Assembly: GCA_028290595.1 (NCBI GenBank)
Contig: JAQGJO010000385.1
Coordinates: forward strand, 1 to 8,279
From: Hyphomicrobiales bacterium
GTDB taxonomy: Bacteria > Pseudomonadota > Alphaproteobacteria > Rhizobiales > Beijerinckiaceae
Reading direction: 5' to 3'
DNA: 8,279 bases
Shown here: piece by piece, positions 1-6,067 of the stretch
Layout of the letters: every line of letters starts with the position of its first letter
Numbering within the stretch: position 1 is the first letter of the stretch
Made by a program: the position numbers and the translations under genes
The notes under the pieces: model-generated
The model's input: only the letters and a program-made list of their open reading frames with translations
The model's database searches: none
What the model was told of the DNA's origin: nothing

Positions 1-389
1 AGCGATTTGTCGCCATCACGCCACATGGCCATCGACTGACGAGGAAAAAGAAACTGGCTCTGCGAGACCTGGAGCCTGAACCGTTTATTACATTCCAGCG
101 CGGCCATCCCATCCGCACTTTTATCGACCATCATTGTTCACTCGAAGGGTTCAATCCGCGCGCCATCTTCGAAGCCAACGACTCAAGTTGTATTCCCGGA
201 TTCGTCGCCGCGGGATTTGGCGTGGCGGTGATGCCTATCGATTGTGAATTTGGCGCCAACGTCGTGTCGCTCGAACTGTCGCCCGCGAATGTACGGCGCC
301 CAATCGTGGTTGCCTGGCTTAAGGATCGCTACCTGTCGCCGCCGGTCCGGGCGCTTCTGGAATTCTCATTGACGCATAGGCCAGGCTGA
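1..389 (+). CDS. LysR-family transcriptional regulator, C-terminal part (5' end outside window)
   Basis: The frame is open from the first full codon at position 3 to a TGA at 387-389, giving about 128 residues with no upstream stop, so the gene enters from the left. The translation resembles the second half of a LysR-type substrate-binding (periplasmic-binding-fold) domain. A stretch FEANDSS is followed by FVAAGFGVAVMP, which matches the usual 'V..G.G.a.lP' signature of subdomain II, and then a C-terminal part with a VAWLKDRYLSPPVRALLEF-like helix. The DNA-binding helix-turn-helix is not in the window, so the target genes are unknown. It ends 17 bp before the stop of a second, oppositely oriented LysR gene, so the two are convergent and probably separate transcription units. 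Confidence in the family is good; the effector cannot be inferred. Confidence 0.8.
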   Translation, partial: RFVAITPHGHRLTRKKKLALRDLEPEPFITFQRGHPIRTFIDHHCSLEGFNPRAIFEANDSSCIPGFVAAGFGVAVMPIDCEFGANVVSLELSPANVRRPIVVAWLKDRYLSPPVRALLEFSLTHRPG

Positions 390-406
390 CGCGGCATACG
401 ATCTCC

Positions 407-1366
407 CTAAAAATCCGAGAGCGCCCGGATCGGCCCAGCCAGATGATTGGCCAGGGCAAGCCCCGCAGGCGAAAGGCCGGCACGCCGTGCACATAGCTGC
501 AGCGTCTGGGAATGACGCGCCAACTCCTTAACGGGCAGGAAAACAGTGCTCGCCTGCGTTGTCGTTTGGGCCGCATCGATCTTTGTGAAAACCGACACCC
601 CGCAGCCCAGTGCGGAAAAGAGCTGCAGCACCGAGGTTGAATTGGAGATGAGGCGAGGCTCGATATTTCCCAGCCGTCGCAGATGCGGGTTCAGCAGGCT
701 CCTGAGTTTGATCGACTGATCGGGCAATAGCAGCTTGCTCTCCAGCAGGTCGGTGAGCTTGATCGACCGGGCGCGCGCGAGTTTATGATCCTTGGGTATC
801 CATGCGCCGATGACGAGCTTGGCGCTGGCCAGGATCTGCAGCGGAACCTCCGGCGGCATGTCGAAGCCGATCGCCAGATCGAACTCTCCGTCGGCCACGC
901 CGGCAAAGGCGCTGCTGCTGCGTGTGGTATGCAACGAGATCGCAATATCCGGATAGTGTTGCCAGAACTCCGCGATAATGGGCGGCAGAAAAGCCGTCGC
1001 CACGCTTTCCGTCGTGGCGATGTTCACGTGACCCCGCTTGAGCCCCTGCATGTCGGTGATGAGCGAGCGGGCACGATCGATCTGCTTGATGCTTTCGCGG
1101 GCATGGTAGAAAAATACCTCGCCGGCGCTGCTCAGCCTGATGCCGCGCGGCAAGCGCTCGAACAGGATGGAGCCGAGCGCAGCCTCGAGCTTGGTGATAT
1201 GCCGGCTCACTGCCGAAGGAGCGATATGAAGCTGATCCGCGGCAGCGCGGATCGAGCCGAGCCGCGCCGCCGTGAGAAAGCAATTCACCGCCGAGGTCAG
1301 GAAACTCGGATGCGGCCGATCTCCCTGCCGCGGCTGCGCCCGGCGCGCATTGCTTGGCTTGGCCAT
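407..1366 (-). CDS. LysR-type transcriptional regulator
   Basis: This is a 319-residue cytoplasmic DNA-binding regulator of normal LysR length. After a basic N-terminal tail of about 20 residues, a winged helix-turn-helix lies around residues 22-80 (FLTAARLGSIRAAADQLHIA, then PSAVSRHITKLE and LFERLPRGIRLSSAG). A linker helix follows, then an effector-binding domain from about residue 110 with VNIATTESVA and the late signature LFSALGCGVSVF. I chose the ATG at 1366 rather than the upstream in-frame GTG at 1432, because it gives a typical length and has a GGAA-type ribosome-binding site; the GTG would add 22 unconserved-looking residues that overlap the promoter region. It is divergent from the Fe(II) oxygenase gene with a 194-bp gap, the classic arrangement in which a LysR protein controls its neighbour and itself. 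The inducer is probably the cluster substrate or an intermediate (inference). Confidence 0.9.
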   Translation of the reverse strand: MAKPSNARRAQPRQGDRPHPSFLTSAVNCFLTAARLGSIRAAADQLHIAPSAVSRHITKLEAALGSILFERLPRGIRLSSAGEVFFYHARESIKQIDRARSLITDMQGLKRGHVNIATTESVATAFLPPIIAEFWQHYPDIAISLHTTRSSSAFAGVADGEFDLAIGFDMPPEVPLQILASAKLVIGAWIPKDHKLARARSIKLTDLLESKLLLPDQSIKLRSLLNPHLRRLGNIEPRLISNSTSVLQLFSALGCGVSVFTKIDAAQTTTQASTVFLPVKELARHSQTLQLCARRAGLSPAGLALANHLAGPIRALSDF

Positions 1367-1412
1367 TGTTCCAACATCGTTGAGGCCGGCCACAGCGGGC
1401 TGCGTTGACCTG

Positions 1413-1433
1413 TGAGCAACGAGATGTTGCACA
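1413..1433. promoter_or_regulatory. Imperfect palindrome, candidate LysR operator
   Basis: GCAAC (1416-1420) and GTTGC (1426-1430) form inverted arms around a 5-bp centre. After one mismatch on each side the symmetry extends through TG (1413-1414) and CA (1432-1433). The centre, near 1423, lies about 54 bp upstream of the start site expected from the promoter at 1442-1470. LysR-type activators usually bind their recognition site in this region. Wider half-sites GTTGAC (1404-1409) and GTCAAC (1444-1449) flank it. The palindrome is seen in the sequence; binding by the adjacent regulator is inferred. Confidence 0.45.
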
Positions 1434-1441
1434 ATCGGTGC

Positions 1442-1470
1442 TTGTCAACAACCCTCGCCACTCCTGTAAT
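1442..1470 (+). promoter_or_regulatory. Sigma70-like promoter for the oxygenase gene
   Basis: TTGTCA (1442-1447) and TGTAAT (1465-1470) are separated by exactly 17 bp, and each differs from the consensus hexamer at one position. Transcription would start near 1477, leaving an untranslated leader of about 84 nt before the ATG at 1561. The leader contains a 6-bp inverted repeat, AACGAT/ATCGTT (1493-1498 and 1506-1511), that could be a weak hairpin or a second protein site. On the opposite strand the same place carries a perfect TTGACA (1448-1443) facing the LysR gene, but no good -10 element follows it. Confidence 0.5.
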
Positions 1471-1560
1471 GACGCTCAAGTCAGGCCGCGACAACGATTT
1501 TATCGATCGTTTTCAGATATTAACTGCGCGGCGGTTTGGCGATTGGACCGAGTGATCCTC

Positions 1561-2556
1561 ATGCATTTGTATGCGCCGCCAAAGCCCCCGACATCCATAC
1601 CGATTGTCGACCTTGCCGACGCCCGCGATCCGGCCGCCCAGGCGATCCATCGCGCCTGCCGCGAGACCGGCTTTTTCTACGTCGCAAATCACGGGATGGA
1701 CCAACAACTGATCGACGATCAGTTTGCCCTGGCCAAAGCGTTTTTCGATCTTCCGCTGGAAGACAAGATGCAACTGGCCTTGCGGAAAAACCCCGCATCC
1801 GTCGGCTATGAACCCATCGGCGGCCAGAAACTCGATAGCCAGGACCCGACCAAAGAAGCGGCGCCGCCGGATTTGAAAGAGAGTTTCAACTGGGGCGCTG
1901 ATGTCCCCACAGACCATCCCTATGCGATCGCCGGATATCGCGGCTACGGCATAAACCATGCGCCCGCGCTGCCGGGCTTTCGCGCGCAGATGGATGCCTA
2001 CGCCACGGAAATGCGACGTCTGGGCGATCTTCTTCTGGAACTGATCGCCCGATCGCTGGACCTGCCGGACAATTGGTTCAAGCCGTTCTTCACATCCGAC
2101 TGCGGCAAGCTGCGGATCATAAAATACCCACCGCAACCCGATGAGGTGCAGCGCAATCAGATTGGCGCCGGCGCTCATACGGATTGGGGCGGCGTAACCC
2201 TTCTGGCGCAAGACCAGATCGGCGGATTGGAAGTCCGCAACGTCGCCGGCGACTGGATCCAGGCGAAACCGGTTGCCGGCACATTCGTGGTCAACATCGG
2301 CGACCTGATGGCTCGCTGGACAAACGGAATCTACAATTCAAATCTGCACCGCGTGAAGAACAACGACAGCGCTCAGAACCGCTATTCGATCCCGTTTTTC
2401 TACGACGCCGATCCACTTGCAACGATCGAGGCGATATCGACCTGCGTCACGCTGGAGAACCCGGCGAAATACGCAATCTGCACCAGCAATGAGCACATGG
2501 CCGATATGTTCCAGCGGTCATATGGATTCCGACCAGGCCAGGCGAAGGCCTCCTGA
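1561..2556 (+). CDS. Isopenicillin N synthase-like Fe(II)/2-oxoglutarate-type dioxygenase
   Basis: This 331-residue cytoplasmic non-haem iron oxygenase has an N-terminal DIOX_N-like region (residues 13-130, with IPIVDLADA and GFFYVANHG). The double-stranded beta-helix core carries the iron facial triad H206-x-D208 (HTDWGG) and H263 (SNLHRV). R274-x-S276 (RYS) follows, the site that binds the 2-oxoglutarate carboxylate in most family members. The spacing (54 residues from D208 to H263, then 10 to R274) fits the isopenicillin-N-synthase family pattern. Homologues hydroxylate, desaturate or cyclise small molecules; the substrate here is unknown and penicillin biosynthesis is not implied. I chose the ATG at 1561 because it directly precedes the conserved N-terminus; the Shine-Dalgarno sequence is weak, and a GTG at 1552 is an alternative. 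The binding-protein gene follows after 32 bp, so the two probably share an operon. Confidence 0.9.
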   Translation: MHLYAPPKPPTSIPIVDLADARDPAAQAIHRACRETGFFYVANHGMDQQLIDDQFALAKAFFDLPLEDKMQLALRKNPASVGYEPIGGQKLDSQDPTKEAAPPDLKESFNWGADVPTDHPYAIAGYRGYGINHAPALPGFRAQMDAYATEMRRLGDLLLELIARSLDLPDNWFKPFFTSDCGKLRIIKYPPQPDEVQRNQIGAGAHTDWGGVTLLAQDQIGGLEVRNVAGDWIQAKPVAGTFVVNIGDLMARWTNGIYNSNLHRVKNNDSAQNRYSIPFFYDADPLATIEAISTCVTLENPAKYAICTSNEHMADMFQRSYGFRPGQAKAS

Positions 2557-2588
2557 ATGACGCAACGCTTAAACAAGAGGTAACAACA

Positions 2589-3584
2589 ATGAACCCGCGG
2601 ATATCACTGACAGCCTTCGTTACGCTCGCCAGCGTGATCGCATCGATCTCCATGGCATCGGCGCAGGACAAGCTAACCTATTCAAACGACTGGTTTCCTT
2701 CGGGCGATAAAGGCATTCAGTTCTACGCCAAACACAAGGGCTTCTTCGCCAAGGAGGGCCTCGACGTCACATTTATCACCGCAAGAGGATCATCCGACAG
2801 CATCACGCGCCTCGCATCTGGCTCCGCTGACGTCGGATCGGGAAGCATGGTTGCCCTGCTGCAGGCGAAGGTGGAATCCAACATCCCCGTGAAGACGGCC
2901 GTATCCTTCTACAACAAGCCGGCGGACTCCATCATGGTCGCCGAGGGATCAAAGATTAAATCTCTGAAGGACCTCGACGGCACCCGCCTCGCCACTGCCA
3001 CCTTCGCATCCTCGAATGTGTTCTGGCCGCAGATCGTCAAGGCGCTCAAGCTCGACGAAAGCAAGATCACCCTGATCAAGGTCGATCCGGCAGCCATGAC
3101 GCCGATGCTCGCGGCGGGCCAGGTCGACGGGATCGTATCCTGGCTGACATCGGCATCGACAAACGTCCAGGCCCTGAAAGAAGTGAACAAGAAGCTGAAA
3201 ATCCTTCCCTGGTCGGACATCGGCTTCGAAGGCTACAGCTATTCCGCGATCATATCCGACAAGCTGATTCAGGAACGGCCCGACGTCGCCCGCCGCTTCG
3301 TGCGCGCCATTCGCGCCGCAGGCGAAGCGGCCTTGAAAGACCCGAAGGGCCTCGGGCAATCGATCAAGGCGCTCTATCCGGATGTCGATGAAGCGCTGAT
3401 GGTCGAGCAGTTTTCAGATGCGCTGGGTCTGATGGACAACGAAATCAGCAAAGCGGAAGGCTTCGGCACCATCGACAAGAAGCGGCTGAACAGCACCTGG
3501 GAATGGGTGGCGAAGTCCCAAGGGTATGACGTCAAGCGGATCGATCCGCAGAGCATTGTTGTTCCTGATTCCATCATGAAATAG
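2589..3584 (+). CDS. ABC transporter substrate-binding protein, NMT1/THI5 (SsuA-like) family
   Basis: This is a 331-residue periplasmic receptor. A Sec signal peptide covers about residues 1-25, with a short basic start, a hydrophobic stretch and an A-S-A cleavage site before Q26. The mature protein begins with LTYSNDWFPSGDKGIQFYA, followed by KGFFAKEGLDVTF and LASGSADVG, the pattern of the NMT1/THI5-like fold used for thiamine pyrimidines, sulfonates, nitriles and other small organics. A second lobe (DLDGTRLAT and 'MLAAGQVDGIV', about residues 120-190) completes the two-domain clamp. AGAGG lies about 10 nt before the ATG and supports the start. The gene sits between two enzyme genes, so its ligand is probably the cluster substrate. 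No permease or ATPase gene accompanies it in the window, so it either works with transporter parts encoded elsewhere or lies apart from them. The ligand cannot be deduced. Confidence 0.9.
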   Translation: MNPRISLTAFVTLASVIASISMASAQDKLTYSNDWFPSGDKGIQFYAKHKGFFAKEGLDVTFITARGSSDSITRLASGSADVGSGSMVALLQAKVESNIPVKTAVSFYNKPADSIMVAEGSKIKSLKDLDGTRLATATFASSNVFWPQIVKALKLDESKITLIKVDPAAMTPMLAAGQVDGIVSWLTSASTNVQALKEVNKKLKILPWSDIGFEGYSYSAIISDKLIQERPDVARRFVRAIRAAGEAALKDPKGLGQSIKALYPDVDEALMVEQFSDALGLMDNEISKAEGFGTIDKKRLNSTWEWVAKSQGYDVKRIDPQSIVVPDSIMK

Positions 3585-3597
3585 AGCCCCAGCACAC

Positions 3598-3640
3598 CAG
3601 CCCTCATCCGACCCTTGCTGCGAGGGTCGGATGAGGGTTG
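3598..3640 (+). terminator. Strong GC-rich hairpin between binding-protein and MetE-like genes
   Basis: The 15-bp arms at 3601-3615 and 3623-3637 are perfectly complementary around a 7-nt loop (TGCTGCG). One G-T wobble and two more pairs extend the stem to 18 bp (3598-3640). It starts 13 nt after the stop of the binding-protein gene. No T-run follows, so it is not a textbook intrinsic terminator. It could be a partial terminator, an mRNA stabiliser that protects the upstream transcript (common after binding-protein genes), or a dispersed palindromic repeat. It rules out the ATG at 3631 as the start of the next gene, since that codon lies inside the right arm. Confidence 0.6.
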
Positions 3641-3678
3641 ATGCGCATCAACAACAGAACCATCGGGTGAAAACGATA

Positions 3679-4818
3679 ATGCTCGCAAGCACCGACCGCA
3701 TCCTAACATCGCATGTCGGTGCCTTACCCCGCCCGACGAGTTTACCCGGCCGCGATGCCAAGGATTACGCGGTCGCGGACACCGAGCTTGCCGCCGCCGT
3801 GCGCGATATCGTCAAGAAGCAGGCCGAGCACGGCATCACTGTGCTCGGCGACGGCGAGTTCGGCAAGTCGAACTTCCTCTACTACGTACGCCATCGCTTC
3901 GATGGATTTGACGAGCGTCCGCTCAACCCAGGTGAAGCCCATCCCAACGATGCAGGCGGCGCCAGAGATCTCGAAAAATTTCCCGCCTACTTTGAAGCAC
4001 GAGGCGGATTATACCCTCTCAACAATCCGGTCCTCTACTGCGCCGGCAAGATTCATTATCGCGGTCAGGACAGCGTCGCGACGGACATTCGCAACCTCGA
4101 GACCGCCATGCAAGCGGCAGGTGCTGTGGCAAGTGCGGCGGAAGGCTTCCTGACCTCGGTTTCCCCGTGCACGGTTGCCATCACCATGCCGAACGGCTTC
4201 TACAGTTCCGATGACGAATACCATGTGGCCTTGGCGGAAGCGCTTCACGATGAATATCGCGCCGTGACCGATGCCGGTCTCGTCCTTCAGATCGATGAAC
4301 CGGGTCTGCCGGGTCTATGGCAGACCAATCCCGGCGCGACGATTTCCGACTATCGCCGCAGTTTTGCCAAATGGGTCGAACTGCTAAATTTTGCCCTGCG
4401 GGATTGCCCGTCCTCTCAGGTCCGCCTGCACTGCTGCTGGGGCAGCTACAAAGGCCCACATATGGGAGACGTGGGACTGGAGCACTTTGCAGACCTTCTC
4501 TTCGGCATCAACGCGACGTGCTATTCCGTTGAAGGTGGCAACCCTCGGCACGAGCATGAATGGGCGGTGTTTGAAAACAACAGACTGCCGGACGGAAAAA
4601 TGCTCATGCCGGGCGTCGTCTCCCATTCATCAGATACAATTGAACATCCGGATTTGGTGGCGCAGCGCCTGATGCGCTATGCCGGCGTCGTCGGCCGGGA
4701 AAACGTCATCGCCGGCACGGATTGCGGCCTTCGCCGCGTCCACGACGAAATATGCTGGGCGAAAATGACGTCGCTGGTCGCAGGCGCCGCCATCGCCAGC
4801 CAAAGGCTGTGGTCATAG
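3679..4818 (+). CDS. Stand-alone MetE C-terminal-domain-like protein (cobalamin-independent methionine synthase II family)
   Basis: The 379-residue protein has a UROD/MetE-like TIM barrel. Visible signatures are TSHVGALPRP (residues 10-19), GDGEFGK (56-62), QIDEPGLPG with D206 and E207, and a complete MetE-type zinc site: H251 and C253 (LHCCWG), E285 (SVEGGNPRHE) and C349 (TDCGLR). In MetE the equivalent His, Cys, Glu and Cys bind the zinc that activates homocysteine thiol for methyl transfer. The N-terminal half of full-length MetE (about 750 residues) is absent, as in other class II short members. Those are often not housekeeping methionine synthases, and several act as methyl- or alkyl-transferases on other substrates. 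I chose the ATG at 3679 because GGTGA lies 8 nt upstream; a GTG at 3667 is possible and the ATG at 3631 lies in a hairpin. The stop overlaps the convergent oxidoreductase gene by 6 bp. The methyl donor and acceptor are unknown. Confidence 0.85.
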   Translation: MLASTDRILTSHVGALPRPTSLPGRDAKDYAVADTELAAAVRDIVKKQAEHGITVLGDGEFGKSNFLYYVRHRFDGFDERPLNPGEAHPNDAGGARDLEKFPAYFEARGGLYPLNNPVLYCAGKIHYRGQDSVATDIRNLETAMQAAGAVASAAEGFLTSVSPCTVAITMPNGFYSSDDEYHVALAEALHDEYRAVTDAGLVLQIDEPGLPGLWQTNPGATISDYRRSFAKWVELLNFALRDCPSSQVRLHCCWGSYKGPHMGDVGLEHFADLLFGINATCYSVEGGNPRHEHEWAVFENNRLPDGKMLMPGVVSHSSDTIEHPDLVAQRLMRYAGVVGRENVIAGTDCGLRRVHDEICWAKMTSLVAGAAIASQRLWS

Positions 4819-5784
4819 GGTCTGATCGACGCGAACCGTTCGCCCATCAAATGCTGACCGTGCGATCGCGTCGAGAACTGCGACCCCATGGACGGCATCG
4901 GCAGGTGACACTGGAAAAGCGGCGCGGCCCTCGATGGCATCGACGAACGCCTCAAGTTGAACCAGTTCGGCATCAACCGCAGGCAAAATAGTATCCACCT
5001 TACGGCCGTCCGTTGTTTCGAGCCGGAAGGTGGAATTGCCACGCAGCTCGGCCCATCCCTTCGTGCCGAAAACCTGAAAGCGGAAGAAGTCCGCGGTCGT
5101 GCCAATGGCCGTCAAGAACGCCGTTGCTCCGGCTTCCGACCTTGCCATGACGGCGGTGACATCGGCCAGCCTGTTTGGACTGACGTTCGACCGAGCAATC
5201 GCTTGAACATCGACCATGGGACCGAGAGTTTCGATCGTGAGATAGAGCGGATGATCCGCCAGACTGCCGGCGCGGGAATGGTCGGGATCGGCTTTCCAGT
5301 CCCCGTCCTTGATCTGGAAAAACCGGTTTGCGCAGAAGTCCCCCTCGGTATGCAAAATCGTGCCTAGCGTCTCTTCGCGGAGCAGGTCGCGCAGAGCCGC
5401 GACGTGGGGCATGAAGCATCTATTGTATCCCAGCGCCAGCAGAACGCCGCTGGCTTCGGCGGCGGCCCTCAAGGCAACGGCATCGCCAAGCGCCAACGCC
5501 ATCGGCTTGATGGCCAGCACCGGCTTGCCTGCTTTGAGCGCAGCCATCGAATGTTCCGCGTGGAGATGCGCAGGTCCGCATGAAACGATGCCCTGAACTG
5601 CAGGGTCAGCCAGCACTTCGGACAGCTCCGAGGTAACTCTCACGCCCTTTGCGTCGGCGAATTCTTTCACGCTGTCCGGGCGGCGTGCAACCGCGGAAAC
5701 GAACCGAACCCGGTCACTTTTATCCTGGGCGGCGTCGACGAGGCGGCGGCCCCATGCACCAAGACCGACAATTGCCAATTGCAT
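4813..5784 (-). CDS. Gfo/Idh/MocA-family NAD(P)-dependent oxidoreductase with altered catalytic motifs
   Basis: The 323-residue protein begins with a Rossmann NAD(P)-binding fold. AIVGLGAWGRRLV contains GxGxxG at residues 7-12, and SCGPAHLHAEHSMAALKAGK (68-87) is the usual 'P...H......L.aGK' step. A C-terminal alpha/beta domain follows, with GYNRCFMP (119-126) and AGSLADHPLYL (172-182). Family members oxidise or reduce sugars, inositols, biliverdin or cyclic alcohols. The usual EKP motif reads I92-K93-P94 here, so the lysine is kept and the glutamate lost. The catalytic His of the 'GG.l.D.g.H' motif is replaced by Y181. The enzyme may therefore have an unusual substrate or reaction. The start ATG at 5784 has GAAGAG just upstream; an ATG at 5838 would add 18 residues before the beta strand. 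The 3' end overlaps the MetE-like gene by 6 bp, and the 5' end is divergent from the amidohydrolase gene. Confidence 0.85.
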   Translation of the reverse strand: MQLAIVGLGAWGRRLVDAAQDKSDRVRFVSAVARRPDSVKEFADAKGVRVTSELSEVLADPAVQGIVSCGPAHLHAEHSMAALKAGKPVLAIKPMALALGDAVALRAAAEASGVLLALGYNRCFMPHVAALRDLLREETLGTILHTEGDFCANRFFQIKDGDWKADPDHSRAGSLADHPLYLTIETLGPMVDVQAIARSNVSPNRLADVTAVMARSEAGATAFLTAIGTTADFFRFQVFGTKGWAELRGNSTFRLETTDGRKVDTILPAVDAELVQLEAFVDAIEGRAAFPVSPADAVHGVAVLDAIARSAFDGRTVRVDQTL

Positions 5785-5867
5785 GAGCTGCTCTTCAAAA
5801 GGTTCGCGAAAGGGTGCCTCAGGCCGATTTCGTAGCATGGTTCTTCGTATTTATGCGAGTGCGCCAG

Positions 5868-5906
5868 CGGCCAATGCCCTCCAGTCAAAGGCATTTTTAT
5901 TGGCCG
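5868..5906. promoter_or_regulatory. Perfect 8-bp inverted repeat in divergent promoter region
   Basis: CGGCCAAT (5868-5875) and ATTGGCCG (5899-5906) are exact reverse complements separated by 23 bp. GCC (5876-5878) and GGC (5890-5892) could extend the pairing inside a bulge. The element lies 84 bp from the start of the oxidoreductase gene and 162 bp before the amidohydrolase gene, within the 283-bp stretch that must hold both promoters. It could be a binding site for a dimeric regulator with two separated half-sites. No convincing -35/-10 pair was identified in this stretch. Function is inferred from position only. Confidence 0.35.
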
Positions 5907-6013
5907 AGCTACAGGCACGGTTGCCGAGCCGTCGTTCGATATGCTCCACTGCTCCTGATGCTGCAGATTCTGTCGGCGCATCGTCGTGGGAGCCCTATAG
6001 GAATTCCCTCATT

Positions 6014-6058
6014 TCGAATGACGACTTATCGAATGACGACTTGTCGAATGACGGTTTG
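6014..6058 (+). repeat. Three tandem 15-bp direct repeats upstream of the amidohydrolase gene
   Basis: Three head-to-tail units occupy 6014-6028, 6029-6043 and 6044-6058. Each begins TCGAATGACG. Units 1 and 2 differ only in the last base, and unit 3 differs from unit 2 at two positions (AC to GT at units' bases 11-12). The last unit abuts the GGAG ribosome-binding site (6058-6061), so the repeat lies in the leader or promoter immediately before the ATG at 6068. Because 15 is a multiple of 3 the array is also open in the gene's frame, but the ribosome-binding site argues that it is not translated. Possible roles are repeated protein-binding sites, a translation enhancer, or a slippage-prone satellite. 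Confidence 0.75.
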
Positions 6059-6067
6059 GAGATTGTT

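Noticed and set aside
1405..1560. Longer start for the oxygenase at 1405
   Set aside because: It would run through the promoter and palindrome, and the added 52 residues show no family similarity; the conserved N-terminus begins at 1561.
1513..2211. 232-codon minus-strand open frame opposite the oxygenase
   Set aside because: Antisense shadow with no recognisable domain; the plus strand carries the complete iron-binding motif.
1561..2556. True isopenicillin N synthase
   Set aside because: Only the family fold and motifs match; no ACV synthetase or other beta-lactam genes are nearby.
3631..3678. ATG at 3631 as start of the MetE-like gene
   Set aside because: It lies inside the right arm of the 15-bp hairpin and has no ribosome-binding site; 3679 has GGTGA at good spacing.
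5783..6067. Longer amidohydrolase starting at 5783
   Set aside because: The extra 95 residues do not resemble the family, cross the promoter region for the divergent gene, and precede a good ribosome-binding site for 6068.
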